Assembly (NCBI RefSeq): GCF_002394865.1
Contig: NZ_DGUZ01000010.1
Location: 166,262 to 229,646, forward strand
Source of the DNA: Fibrobacter sp. UBA4297
Lineage (GTDB): Bacteria > Fibrobacterota > Fibrobacteria > Fibrobacterales > Fibrobacteraceae
Length of the DNA: 63,385 nucleotides
Direction: 5' to 3'
Positions 21,292 through 31,123 of the stretch are shown one piece after another. Each line of letters begins with the position of its first letter. The first letter of the stretch is position 1. The notes beneath the pieces are model-generated. The model was not told where the DNA came from. It saw only the letters and a program-made list of their open reading frames with translations, and searched no databases. The position numbers and the translations under genes were made by a program.

Positions 21292-24200
21292 ATGGCTGAT
21301 GAACACTCGATACCGTTGACGACAAATATCTTGGACGGGGTTGGCATAGGGCTTTGGGCTGTCGAAATTGACGACGGTTGCGCTCCGCGTATGACTGCAA
21401 ATCCGACTATGCTCAAGCTGCTTGGGCTTGAGGAGGGCGTGTCTGCCGAGGATGTTTTTCATGCCTGGTTTGACAATATAGATCCGGAACATTTTGCCGA
21501 AGTCAAGGCGTATGTCGACAAGATGAGTGCAGGCGAGGCGCCTGAGATACAGTATCCTTGGCATGCACCTGACGGCCGTGTCCGTTTTGTCCGCTGCGGT
21601 GGGACCCGCAATTATGACTATAAGAAGGGTGTAAGGCTTGAAGGCTGGCACAAGGATATAACAGAGCTTGCGCTAATCCAGAAAACCACTGAAGAAGAGC
21701 TGCGCGACGAAATCAAGACGATGGATCTTGATACAAAGCGAGAACGCCTCCAGAGCGCCCTCAACGAAAAGCTTTACGGCAAGGCTATTCTCGACAAGGC
21801 GTACGGGTATTTCAAGGTCAATCTTTCCGAAGGGAAGGTCTCGAAGCCCTTTATCCAGATTGTCGAAGGTGAACTGAGGGATGTAAGCGGTTCGTTTGGT
21901 ACGGACTTTCCGCATTACGATGCGATTATCAGAAGGGTTGCAGACCAGTTTGTTGACAAGGAATATCGGAGCGCCTTTGTCCAGCGTCTCTCGGCGAAGT
22001 CGCTAATCGACCAGTTCCAGAAGGGCGAATCGATGCCGGAATATACCTGCAGGTTCTATTCCCCGCATATCGGTTGGCATTTCAGCCGCTTTGTATGTTA
22101 TGTTTCAAAAGATGAAATCCTGAACGAATACCAGGCGATGATGGTGGCGTACAATGTCTCGGAACAGCAGAAGCGTGATGCCACCATTCGCGATTGCATT
22201 GACTTGCTTTACAAGGAAAACCGCTCCAAGGATGCCATCGAAGAACTGCTTGCTGCTCTTGCTTCTTATTATGCGGCGGACAGGGCGTATATTCTGGAGT
22301 TTGACAAGGACCGTGAATTTTTCAACAGCACATACGAATGGTGCCGCAAGGGAGTGCGTCCGAACAAGGCGGCGATTCAGCACGTCCCGTTTGACCTGAT
22401 TGGGTCATGGATTGATGCGCTTGGCTACATGGATGCCGTCAATCTCGATTCGCACAATGACGAGTACGGTGTCTGGGACCGCATATACAAGACACTTCCT
22501 CTCCAGGATGTAAAAAACATCAATGTCGCAACGATTGTGTCTAGCGAACAGCGGTACGGCTTTGTCATTTTGGACAATCCGAAGGAGTCGCAGAAAAATT
22601 TTGCAATCCTAAAGCTTGTGGCTGGCTTTGTCGAAAACGAAATCAACCGCCGTAAGCGCATGGACGAAGATGCCGCCGTGACCTCGCTTTTGGCGTCGGA
22701 CTATTCGTGCATTTTCTATTGCAATCTGGAAACGGATTGCGTGACGGCGCACAAACTCAATTCGAACATCCAGAAAATGATTGGGGATTCGCTTGCGGAC
22801 AAGACTTACAGTGGTTCCATAGATTTTATCGCAAGCAAGGTGGTGGCTCCGGACAATGTCGATTTTGTCACGAAAAAGCTCTCTGTCAAGAACCTGAAGC
22901 CGCTCCTGCAGAAAAAGGGCGTTACGAGCTTTGAATTTGTAAGCTATACGGACAAGTTTTGTGAATGCAAGGTCGTTGCGGTAAGCAAAAAGCAGAAGTC
23001 CTTTGTCATTGGCTTTGCGGATAAGGATGAGCAAATCCGCACGGCGCGTATGCACCAGAAAAAGATTGAACAAGACTTGGAAATCATCGACATCCTCGCA
23101 TCGGAATATTCGTCGGTCTATTACATCGATCTAGAAAAGGACTCCATCACGCCATACTCGATGAACAAGGAGTCCGAATCGCTCTTTGGCAGCCGCTTCC
23201 GTTCGGGAGTTTCGTATTCCAAGGCGTTTGAGGAATATGTGGACGGAGTTGTCTGGGAACGCGACAAGCAGATGATGCGCGATGCCGGTGCGGTTGAAAA
23301 TATCAAGCTGGAGCTTGCGCAACAAAAGACGTTCATTACGACGTACCGCGGCAATGTCGATGGCAGGCCGCATTATTGCGAAATGAAGTTCGTGAAAGTG
23401 GGCGGCGAGTTCGATAGCCCGAAGGCCGTGGCGCTTGGCTTTGCCGAAAAGGACGACCTCATCCTCAAGGAATTTGTAAACGACATCCTGTACGATGATT
23501 ACGTGTCTATTTACTTTGTCAATGTCGAGGACAACTCGTTCCGCACGATAAAGGCGTCTAATGTCTCGTGGGTCGAAAAGCGCCCGCTGTACAGTACCTA
23601 TTCCTATGAAATCAAGAATATCAGCGGTGTTGTGCAGGATGAATTTGAAAAGGATTGGCTGAAACTTTCGAACCTGTTTTACGTGCAAAAGTTCTTGAAG
23701 GATGCTGACCAGCGTGAACTGGAATTCAAGATTGTGAGCGGCGAATGGCTCCGTGCAAAATTCACGACCATCGAACGCAACGACGAAAACGAGGTCGTCT
23801 CGTTTGTACTTTCGTTCATGCTTTTGAGCGATGACCAGGTCGAAAAGCTGGAACTGGATGCCAAGATTGCCGAACAGAATGACTTGCTCGAAAAGCAGCA
23901 GGTGATGCTCCAGAAGGCGCTTTCGATGGCGCAGTCTTCGGACCGTGCAAAGACGACGTTCCTTTCGAACATGAGTCATGACATCCGCACGCCGATGAAT
24001 GCGATTGTGGGCTTTACGGGCCTTGCAATGGCGCATATCGACGAGAAGGAGGTCGTGCTGGATTACTTGCGTAAGCTGGGACAGAGCTCGAATCACTTGC
24101 TCTCGCTCATTAACGATGTGCTGGACATGAGCCGCATTGAATCGGGCAAGATGGTGCTTTCGGAAAATGCCGAAGACCTTATCGATATCATTAATACGCT

Positions 24201-25074
24201 CAAGGATATTGTGCAGGCCGATGTCGATACGAAAAAGCTTGTATTTGAAGTGCAGATGAATATTTGCAATTCAAAAATCGTGTGCGATAAGTTGCGCTTG
24301 AATCAGGTGTTGCTGAACGTGCTTTCGAATGCTGTCAAGTACACGCATGCGGGCGGCTCGATCCTGATGCAGGTAAACGAGAAGGAATCCGACAAGCCGA
24401 ATACGGCGCAGTTCGAGTTCCGAGTCCGCGATAATGGCATGGGCATGACCGCCGAGTTCCTGAAGACGATTTATGAACCGTTTACGCGTGCAAATTCCTC
24501 GACGGTGAGCGGAATCCAGGGAACAGGCCTTGGCATGTCCATTACGAAGAATATCGTGGAGATGATGGGCGGCCATATTGAAATTTTCAGCGAAGAAAAT
24601 AAGGGCACTGAAGTTGTCCTGAATATCGGTTTTTCGCTCCATGAAAAGAGAAGTGCCGGCTTCAGCTTCTCCATGGAAAACGTCAGCTTCAAGGGCAAAA
24701 AGATTTTGCTTGTCGAAGACAACGAGATGAATCGCCAGATTGCATGCGATATCCTTAACGATAACGGATTCGAGGTCTTTACTGCAGAAAACGGCAAGCA
24801 GGCTGTGGAGCTTATGAAGATGGCAACTCCTGGCCAGTATGATCTTGTGCTCATGGACGTGCAGATGCCTGTGATGGATGGCTTTGTTGCGACCCGCGAA
24901 ATTAGAATGCTTCCGGCAGGTTACCAGTCACGCATCCCGATTATCGCCATGACGGCGAACGCTTTTGAAGAGGACCGCAAGGCGGCTCTTGATGCGGGTA
25001 TGGATGAACACATCTCCAAACCTATCGACATAGATAAAATGAAGTATATTTTGTCTAAATTCCTTAAAAAGTGA
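21292..25074 (+). CDS. Hybrid sensor histidine kinase, cytosolic, PAS/GAF-rich
   Basis: The protein is 1260 residues with no membrane segment. An N-terminal PAS domain (about 10-130) is followed by a second sensor region and a GAF-like domain (about 305-450). Then come three related PAS-like modules starting at the repeats SDYSCIFYCNLE, SEYSSVYYIDLE and DDYVSIYFVNVE. HisKA has SHDIRTPMNAIVGFT, with the phospho-His near 895. The ATPase has the N box NVLSNAVKYT and G boxes DNGMGM and GTGLGMS. The C-terminal receiver (about 1135-1255) has LMDVQMP with the phospho-Asp near 1187. It ends 7 nt before a second hybrid kinase. No DNA-binding regulator or HPt is nearby. The signal is unknown. Confidence 0.93.
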   Translation: MADEHSIPLTTNILDGVGIGLWAVEIDDGCAPRMTANPTMLKLLGLEEGVSAEDVFHAWFDNIDPEHFAEVKAYVDKMSAGEAPEIQYPWHAPDGRVRFVRCGGTRNYDYKKGVRLEGWHKDITELALIQKTTEEELRDEIKTMDLDTKRERLQSALNEKLYGKAILDKAYGYFKVNLSEGKVSKPFIQIVEGELRDVSGSFGTDFPHYDAIIRRVADQFVDKEYRSAFVQRLSAKSLIDQFQKGESMPEYTCRFYSPHIGWHFSRFVCYVSKDEILNEYQAMMVAYNVSEQQKRDATIRDCIDLLYKENRSKDAIEELLAALASYYAADRAYILEFDKDREFFNSTYEWCRKGVRPNKAAIQHVPFDLIGSWIDALGYMDAVNLDSHNDEYGVWDRIYKTLPLQDVKNINVATIVSSEQRYGFVILDNPKESQKNFAILKLVAGFVENEINRRKRMDEDAAVTSLLASDYSCIFYCNLETDCVTAHKLNSNIQKMIGDSLADKTYSGSIDFIASKVVAPDNVDFVTKKLSVKNLKPLLQKKGVTSFEFVSYTDKFCECKVVAVSKKQKSFVIGFADKDEQIRTARMHQKKIEQDLEIIDILASEYSSVYYIDLEKDSITPYSMNKESESLFGSRFRSGVSYSKAFEEYVDGVVWERDKQMMRDAGAVENIKLELAQQKTFITTYRGNVDGRPHYCEMKFVKVGGEFDSPKAVALGFAEKDDLILKEFVNDILYDDYVSIYFVNVEDNSFRTIKASNVSWVEKRPLYSTYSYEIKNISGVVQDEFEKDWLKLSNLFYVQKFLKDADQRELEFKIVSGEWLRAKFTTIERNDENEVVSFVLSFMLLSDDQVEKLELDAKIAEQNDLLEKQQVMLQKALSMAQSSDRAKTTFLSNMSHDIRTPMNAIVGFTGLAMAHIDEKEVVLDYLRKLGQSSNHLLSLINDVLDMSRIESGKMVLSENAEDLIDIINTLKDIVQADVDTKKLVFEVQMNICNSKIVCDKLRLNQVLLNVLSNAVKYTHAGGSILMQVNEKESDKPNTAQFEFRVRDNGMGMTAEFLKTIYEPFTRANSSTVSGIQGTGLGMSITKNIVEMMGGHIEIFSEENKGTEVVLNIGFSLHEKRSAGFSFSMENVSFKGKKILLVEDNEMNRQIACDILNDNGFEVFTAENGKQAVELMKMATPGQYDLVLMDVQMPVMDGFVATREIRMLPAGYQSRIPIIAMTANAFEEDRKAALDAGMDEHISKPIDIDKMKYILSKFLKK

Positions 25075-25081
25075 TTGCTGA

Positions 25082-28000
25082 ATGATGAAAAATGTTGATG
25101 GCGTGCACAATGAAAGGGTGATGCATCGGGATCATCTTGTTTTTGCCGTGATTCTTGTTGCATTGACGGCGCTTGTTTTTTTGTTTATTTGTCAAAAGAT
25201 TCTGAAAATTGTCGAGAACGGTTGCTTCGACAAACTTCATGAATATGCCGAGGTGGCTTCAAATGAGTTTATCATGAACAATCTGCATTATGGCGGAACG
25301 CTACAGTTTGTGGCAGATGCCCTGAGTGACCGTGCGGATTATTCTATAGACAGCTTGCAGCCGAAACTGAACGAGTTGCAGCCGTTTTTGCGCGACCAGA
25401 AAATCAGCATCCTTTTGCCGGGTGATATGGTGATTATGCCGGATGGGGTCTTGGAGAGTTCCACCAAGATGAACATTTCGTACGAGGATGAGGCCAAATT
25501 AGGGATGCATGTGTCTGTCCGCCTAGAAAGTGACAAGCCCGAAGAAAAGCTCTTGTACCATTTTGTGCCAATCAAGAGCTACGGGCGGACGGTCGCCCTG
25601 GCGTATTGGAATTTCAGCTTGGGGTTAATCCACCAGTATTTGCGCAAGGATGTCCGCTACGACCGCAAGATGTTTGTTTTCGTGGTCAATCGCGATGACG
25701 GACGGTTTATCGCAGATACAAAGCACGATTCGCTCAAGAGCATTTTCGATTACAAAAACGAGATGGACAACGAGAAAGGGCTGTACTCGGTGCTTGTGGA
25801 TAGCGTGCTTGCCGGTGCGACAGGGGAATCTTGTATCGAAAATTATTGGGAAGAGGCGCACTGCTTCTACTACAGGCCTTTACCGGTAAATCGCTGGAGC
25901 ATTGTCATCTCGTCACCCGAAAAGGTGGTGATGGCGCCAATCCACAAGGTGCGCTTTATTCTGCTTTGCTTTGGCATCGCCGTCTTTGCGTTCTTTGTCG
26001 CTTACTTTGTGTTGCTCCATCGCGTGGCGCTCCGCAGTCTTGCGGGGGTGGCGGACCGTTCAAAGCAGGATGATGTGGGCAAGGTGCGCTATATGCAGAT
26101 GAAGCTCTTGGGACTTTTATCCAAGAACTTTATTCACATTTACTACGTGAATCCGGAATCGGGTTCGTATGTTGTTTATCCGAGCTCCAAGAATGACTTG
26201 TACAAGGAAATCCTCAGCCGTTTTGACTGCAACGTTTCGCTGTACGACATCATGAACAATGACGAACTCACGAAAATCCACAAGGACGATTTGGAACTTT
26301 GCCATAGCGTGTTCAACAGGGAAGCGTTCCTTGAAATGATGGGTTCGAATGAATCCCGTAAAGTTGTGGACATGCGCTGGTTCATCAATGGCAACTGGGT
26401 CTGGCTGCGCCATACGCTGATTGGTCTTGCCGATGGCAAGGGTGGCGGCTATGTGCTTATAGGTGTAGAAGACGTGAACGACGAAAAGGTCGCGGTTGAA
26501 GCTGAACGCGAAAGACTTTCTGTAATCAAGGGTCTTTCGGAAGACTTTACGCTCGTGAGCTTCATCAACCCGGCCACACGCGAAGACCATCTTTACTATG
26601 TCAAGAAGAACAACTGGGCCGACAACCCGAATTGGAGAAAGGTTGGGAATTTTGAAGACCGCCTAAAGCTGATTGCCAACACGCTTGTGCACCCCGATGA
26701 CCGCAAGATGTTTATGGAAATGACGTCTAGCGAAGTTGTGAAGGAAAAGCTTGCGGCAAAGGGCGCTTATTACGTCAACTACCGTATGATTATTGACGGG
26801 GCTGTTGAATACTGGCAACTCAAGTTTGTAATGGTGGGCAAGGCTCCTGACGCGCAGGAGCAGATGGTGGCAGGCTTTATCAGTGTCGATGAGTCAACCC
26901 GTTTGCAGCTGGAACAGAAGGAACAGCTCGAAACGCAGGCCGAGGCCTTGAAACAGGCGCTTTCGGCAGCGCAGGCGGCAAACAGCGCCAAGAAGGAGTT
27001 CCTCAATAGCATAAGCCATGAAATCCGTACCCCGCTTAACGCTGTCATTGGCCTTACCTCGATTGCCTCGTCGCATCTGGGGGATTGTGATCGCGTCAAG
27101 GATTGCCTTGTGAAAATTGACCAGAGTTCCGACCGCCTGCTCTCGATTATCAATGACATTCTCGACATGAGCCGTATTGAATCGGGCAAGTTCGACCTCA
27201 ACGAGGCTCCGATGCACTTGTTCGAAGTCGTGCACGAGGTGGAACGCGATATCCGCAATGACTTGCAGGTGAAAGACCTCAAGTTTGAACTGGATTGCGT
27301 TGACATCAATGACGACGAAGTCGTCTGCGACAGGGAACGTTTGCGCCAGGCACTTCTCAAGGTTCTTTCGAACGCTATCAAGTTTACGAAGGAAGGCGGA
27401 ACGGTCTCGATGAGCGTCAAGGAAACGCCGCTTTCTAAGTCGAGCTATGCGGCATACGAATTCCGCATCAAGGATAACGGTGTCGGCATGAGCGAGGAGT
27501 TCCTCAAGATGGTCTATGAACCGTTTGCAAGGGAATCTACGGTGTCGAGAGATGTTCGCGGCATGGGTCTTGGACTTGCCATCACGAAGAATTCCGTCGA
27601 GATGATGGGTGGCCAGATTGAAATTGCAAGCCGAAGAAATGTCGGTACCGAAGTTGTCATGACGTTTGAATTCAAGCTTGTGCAGTCCAAGAAGAGCGAC
27701 GGAAATGCCGAACCGATTGTCAATTCGGGCTTTGCTGGCAAGAGAATCCTTTTGGTCGAAGACAACATCCTCAACCGCGAAATCACGATGGAAATCCTCC
27801 AGGACAATGGCTTTATCGTGACGGCGGTGGAAGATGGCGATATTGCCGTGAAAATGCTTTCGAAGGCGAAATCGAGGCCGTTCGATGTCATTTTGATGGA
27901 TGTCCGTATGCCGGTGATGGACGGTTACGAGGCGACAAAGCGCATCCGTGCGTTCGAAAACAAGGATGTTGCCGGAATCCCGATTATCGCCATGACCGCT

Positions 28001-28111
28001 AACGCGTTTGACGAAGACCGCAAGGCTTCTTTCGAGGCGGGCATGAACGAACATATCGCAAAGCCGGTCAGTATTGAAAAGCTGAAGGACGTGCTGGCGA
28101 TGTTCTTGTAA
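25082..28111 (+). CDS. Hybrid sensor histidine kinase, membrane-bound with extracytoplasmic sensor
   Basis: The protein is 1009 residues. TM1 (about 20-40) and TM2 (about 297-320) enclose a roughly 255-residue periplasmic domain of Cache type. Two PAS-like modules follow (NFIHIYYVNPES, DFTLVSFINPAT), clearly related to those of the neighbouring kinase. HisKA has SHEIRTPLNAVIGLT (His near 645). The ATPase has KVLSNAIKFT, DNGVGM and GMGLGLA. The receiver (about 885-1005) has LMDVRMP (Asp near 940). ATG 25085 is an alternative start. The two kinases are cotranscribed and may share an output partner encoded elsewhere. Confidence 0.93.
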   Translation: MMKNVDGVHNERVMHRDHLVFAVILVALTALVFLFICQKILKIVENGCFDKLHEYAEVASNEFIMNNLHYGGTLQFVADALSDRADYSIDSLQPKLNELQPFLRDQKISILLPGDMVIMPDGVLESSTKMNISYEDEAKLGMHVSVRLESDKPEEKLLYHFVPIKSYGRTVALAYWNFSLGLIHQYLRKDVRYDRKMFVFVVNRDDGRFIADTKHDSLKSIFDYKNEMDNEKGLYSVLVDSVLAGATGESCIENYWEEAHCFYYRPLPVNRWSIVISSPEKVVMAPIHKVRFILLCFGIAVFAFFVAYFVLLHRVALRSLAGVADRSKQDDVGKVRYMQMKLLGLLSKNFIHIYYVNPESGSYVVYPSSKNDLYKEILSRFDCNVSLYDIMNNDELTKIHKDDLELCHSVFNREAFLEMMGSNESRKVVDMRWFINGNWVWLRHTLIGLADGKGGGYVLIGVEDVNDEKVAVEAERERLSVIKGLSEDFTLVSFINPATREDHLYYVKKNNWADNPNWRKVGNFEDRLKLIANTLVHPDDRKMFMEMTSSEVVKEKLAAKGAYYVNYRMIIDGAVEYWQLKFVMVGKAPDAQEQMVAGFISVDESTRLQLEQKEQLETQAEALKQALSAAQAANSAKKEFLNSISHEIRTPLNAVIGLTSIASSHLGDCDRVKDCLVKIDQSSDRLLSIINDILDMSRIESGKFDLNEAPMHLFEVVHEVERDIRNDLQVKDLKFELDCVDINDDEVVCDRERLRQALLKVLSNAIKFTKEGGTVSMSVKETPLSKSSYAAYEFRIKDNGVGMSEEFLKMVYEPFARESTVSRDVRGMGLGLAITKNSVEMMGGQIEIASRRNVGTEVVMTFEFKLVQSKKSDGNAEPIVNSGFAGKRILLVEDNILNREITMEILQDNGFIVTAVEDGDIAVKMLSKAKSRPFDVILMDVRMPVMDGYEATKRIRAFENKDVAGIPIIAMTANAFDEDRKASFEAGMNEHIAKPVSIEKLKDVLAMFL

Positions 28112-28198
28112 CGGACTTGTAGTTTTATTCCTATTTATCTGTTACAACGGCGGTATGGCTCCAAAAAAATGTAAAAAGTTATCTATATTGAAAAACAT

Positions 28199-29524
28199 AT
28201 GTCAGCAAGAGTAACAAGTAGCGATAAAATTGAAGATATGTTTCCGGAAACCCCGGTACGTAAGATTATCACCCCTATCGAACGCCTGATGAAGGTGGAG
28301 ACGACGGGCGGCATAGTGCTTATCATTATGACGCTTGCAGCTCTCATCTGGGCGAACCTGAGTCCATCATCGTACGAGCACTTTTGGCATTTGCCGATCG
28401 TGGTGACGATTGGCAGCTGGGTTGGCTCGGCCGATTTGCATTGGTTCATCAACGATGCGCTGATGACGATATTCTTCTTCAATATCGGGCTTGAAGTCAA
28501 AGGCGAAATGACCTACGGCGAACTGCGCGACCCGAAGGCGGCAAGCCTCCCGATTATCGCGGCTGCTGGCGGTATGCTTTTCCCGGCGCTTATCTACCTC
28601 ACGCTCTGCCCTCCGGGGACGTCACATGGCTGGGGAATCCCGACGGCGACGGATATCGCGTTTGTGGTGGGCTGCATGGCTATCTTGGGCAAGAAGGTGC
28701 CGCATGCGCTCCGCGTGATGATTTTGACTTTGGCGATTGCAGATGATATCGGTGCGATTCTCGTGATTGCCATTGGCTACCCGAGCGGAGACGGCATCAA
28801 CTTTAGCGCTCTTGGAATGGCTTTTGTGCTCCTCGCCTTGTTTAACGTGTTCTTCCGCATCGGTGTCCGCAACATGCTGCTGCTCCATTTCACGGGTATT
28901 GCCGTGTGGGCGTTCTTTGTCAAGTCCGGTGTGCATCCGACGATTGCGGGCGTGCTCCTTGGCCTTTCCGTGCCTGCTAAGGCCGTGGTGGCGAAAGGCA
29001 TGGTCGCAAGCTTCACGAACAGTGTTGGAAACGTGCTCTCTGGCGAGACGAAGGACCGCAACGAACAGTATGAAGTCTTTACGATGCTCAAGCGCGGGGC
29101 AAGCGAAAGCGTCTCCTTGCAGGAACGCTTGTACAAGATGCTTGTGCCTTGGGTGAACTTTGGCATCATGCCGATTTTTGCGCTTGCAAATGCCGGTGTC
29201 GAAATCAAACTCGGCGGTCTGGATGTCCCGGTGCTTGGCGCTGTGGCACTTGCGCTTATTTTCGGTAAGCCGATAGGTATTTTCCTCTTCAGCCTCCTGT
29301 CTGTAAAGATTGGCGTTTCCAAGAAGCCGAGCTACTCCTGGAAGATCCTTTGGGGTGGCGGCATGCTTGCCGGTATCGGGTTCACGATGGCTCTCTTTGT
29401 CGCAGGCCTTGCCTTTGAAGACGGCGGCAACAAGGACTCTGCGAAACTTGGCATTCTCCTTGGAAGCTTTAGCGCAGCCATCCTCGGTACCATTTATATG
29501 AGTATCGTGTCTAAGAAAGAATAG
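28199..29524 (+). CDS. nhaA: Na+/H+ antiporter NhaA
   Basis: The protein is 441 residues with about 12 TM helices. The NhaA signatures are present: FFFNIGLEVKGEMTYGEL, IPTATDIAFVVGCMAILG, and the paired aspartates of the ion site in LAIADDIGAILVIA (near 181-182). FGKPIGIFLFSLLSVKIG and GIGFTMALFVAGLAF follow. It exchanges Na+ for H+ across the inner membrane for pH and sodium homeostasis. The N-terminus is soluble and charged. Start 28199 follows an AT-rich TATATT region with no clear ribosome site. Single gene. Confidence 0.95.
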   Translation: MSARVTSSDKIEDMFPETPVRKIITPIERLMKVETTGGIVLIIMTLAALIWANLSPSSYEHFWHLPIVVTIGSWVGSADLHWFINDALMTIFFFNIGLEVKGEMTYGELRDPKAASLPIIAAAGGMLFPALIYLTLCPPGTSHGWGIPTATDIAFVVGCMAILGKKVPHALRVMILTLAIADDIGAILVIAIGYPSGDGINFSALGMAFVLLALFNVFFRIGVRNMLLLHFTGIAVWAFFVKSGVHPTIAGVLLGLSVPAKAVVAKGMVASFTNSVGNVLSGETKDRNEQYEVFTMLKRGASESVSLQERLYKMLVPWVNFGIMPIFALANAGVEIKLGGLDVPVLGAVALALIFGKPIGIFLFSLLSVKIGVSKKPSYSWKILWGGGMLAGIGFTMALFVAGLAFEDGGNKDSAKLGILLGSFSAAILGTIYMSIVSKKE

Positions 29525-29700
29525 TTGGCAGAACTTAGATCTTAGAACTTAGAAATGTCATGCCGGCCGCAGCCTGTGCTGAGCGTAGTCGAAGCATGCC
29601 GGCATCTCCATATACGGTTCAAATTGCAGATACTATTTCCTTAACTATATTTCTTTCGTCTCTCGTCTGTAGGACCGTAGGTCCGTTCTCTCGTCTAATA
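29525..29700. repeat. Intergenic repeat remnants upstream of the GIY-YIG gene
   Basis: The tract ACTTAGATCTTAGAACTTAG lies near 29534. A degenerate CTGAGCGTAGTCGAAGCATG (29579-29598) resembles the element at 56039. ATGCCGGC repeats surround it. A small palindrome GGACCGTAGGTCC (29671-29683) lies between two copies of TCTCTCGTCT. No promoter is clear. Confidence 0.45.
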
Positions 29701-30036
29701 ATGCCGCACTTCGTTTACATGCTCCGTTGCAGGGGCAATCGCATTTATACGGGCTATGCCGTGGATGCCCTGGCTCGTTTTGAAGAGCATTGCTGTGGGC
29801 GAGGGGCGAAGTTCACAAAGGCGTTCCCGCCGGAATGTATGCTGCGCACGTTTGAACTTGGCTCCCGCGAAGAGGCGCTCCGCCTGGAGGCTCGTATCAA
29901 AAAGCTGGACCGCAGGCAAAAGGATCTCCTTGCCGCAGGCGACGAGGCTTTATCTGCTGAATTGCTCGCTGGCCTTGGTGAAACGCTTGTCGCGCGCAAG
30001 GCGAGAATCCGGAAAGAAAGCGTCCGCAAAAAGTAA
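29701..30036 (+). CDS. GIY-YIG superfamily endonuclease-like protein (UPF0213 type)
   Basis: The protein is 111 residues from ATG 29701. An in-frame extension to 29560 runs through repeat sequence and is unlikely. MPHFVYMLRCRGNRIYTGYA matches the GIY-YIG core in the Y-[VI]-Y form of the YhbQ/UPF0213 family. EALRLEARIKKLDRRQKDLL carries the conserved E and K-rich helix. Members are small single-domain nuclease folds with poorly defined roles. Confidence 0.85.
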   Translation: MPHFVYMLRCRGNRIYTGYAVDALARFEEHCCGRGAKFTKAFPPECMLRTFELGSREEALRLEARIKKLDRRQKDLLAAGDEALSAELLAGLGETLVARKARIRKESVRKK

Positions 30037-30110
30037 CCGCAGAAACTTAATAGCGCAAAATTGGGGACAAGGCTGTTTTCGTTGAAAAATGAATGTACAT
30101 TAGTAGCTGT

Positions 30111-31058
30111 ATGATTTCTATCGAGACCGCAAAAAATCTAGAGGACTTGTTCCTGGTTAAAGCCGCCATCATGGGCAAAAAGCTCGAGAGCATTGGCGGT
30201 CGAAGAGGCGTGATGGAAATTTTGAGTTTGTCCTTGGCGGCGTACAAAAGTCAGGATTATGAAAAGTCATTGAAAATTCTTGAGCCGTTGTTAGATGCAA
30301 TCAAGGACCATCCGTTCGAATCGGACGGTGCGGTGACCTATGTCTCCATTTCCGATGAGATGGAGTGGGCTCTATACCATTACTTTTTTCAGGTGCCGCC
30401 AGGGCATTTGGTGAAAAACGTTAGTTCCATTTGTCCGATGGACCTGATTTTTCGCCAGTATATCCTTGCGTCTATAGATTTTGGGGATTACACTTGCGCA
30501 AAGAATGCCTTGACCGAAGTGGTCCAGTGGAATCCGACGTCTGCGAAATGTAGGCTCTTGTATGCAATTTTAAGCAGTGCCGAGGAGCGTTGGGATGAAT
30601 TGCTCGGCGAAATTATTTGCTGCATGAAGTATGTGTGTCGTTCGAAAGATATTGTCCATTGCTTTCAGTACTTGAAGTATTATTTTATAAGAAAGAAAAT
30701 GAACAAGGAAGCCTTGTTCTGTAGCTTTTTGCGCTCCCGGTATTCTTTGTCTAATGATGTCTTTATGGACATATTGCATGACATGGTTATGCTGATTCCA
30801 AAAATTGGCATGGATTACATGAATATGTGCGATGAAGAAATGGAGGAATCCTGTAAAAAGCTGGGTATCACGATTGGATTTAATCCCGAAGTGGTTGCGG
30901 TTGCCCAGCGGAGTTACGAGGATGCGTTCATTGCAAAAGAATATGAAAAGGCCGATTATTTTGCAGAGGTCATGGCGGATTTGAAAACGGAACAGGAAAA
31001 AAAGAACGCCCTTAGCCTGCGGCAACTTCTTGAACGTCACGGGGCGCAGATTAGCTAG
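30111..31058 (+). CDS. Hypothetical protein, alpha-helical, TPR-like
   Basis: I do not recognise the family. From ATG 30111 the product is 315 residues; the frame extends to ATG 30093. It has no signal or membrane segment. It is a string of amphipathic helices (SLAAYKSQDYEKSLKILEPL, DYTCAKNALTEVVQWNPTSA) with the spacing of tetratricopeptide repeats. It is Cys- and Met-rich (EIICCMKYVC). It converges with the gene at 31124 across a shared terminator. A cytosolic scaffold is a guess. Confidence 0.75.
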   Translation: MISIETAKNLEDLFLVKAAIMGKKLESIGGRRGVMEILSLSLAAYKSQDYEKSLKILEPLLDAIKDHPFESDGAVTYVSISDEMEWALYHYFFQVPPGHLVKNVSSICPMDLIFRQYILASIDFGDYTCAKNALTEVVQWNPTSAKCRLLYAILSSAEERWDELLGEIICCMKYVCRSKDIVHCFQYLKYYFIRKKMNKEALFCSFLRSRYSLSNDVFMDILHDMVMLIPKIGMDYMNMCDEEMEESCKKLGITIGFNPEVVAVAQRSYEDAFIAKEYEKADYFAEVMADLKTEQEKKNALSLRQLLERHGAQIS

Positions 31059-31085
31059 GCGCGATTTTTTTTACATACAGTAAAA

Positions 31086-31115
31086 AGCCCAGTTCAAAAG
31101 AACTGGGCTGAAATT
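31086..31115. terminator. Bidirectional terminator between convergent genes
   Basis: AGCCCAGTTC (31086-31095) and GAACTGGGCT (31100-31109) form a perfect 10-bp stem with loop AAAA. It is preceded by AAAAA and followed by GAAATTTTT, so it can act on both strands. Confidence 0.85.
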
Positions 31116-31123
31116 TTTGTGAT

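Noticed and set aside
29560..29700. 47-codon N-terminal extension of the GIY-YIG protein
   Set aside because: It is read through intergenic repeats and lies before the conserved MPHFVYML start.
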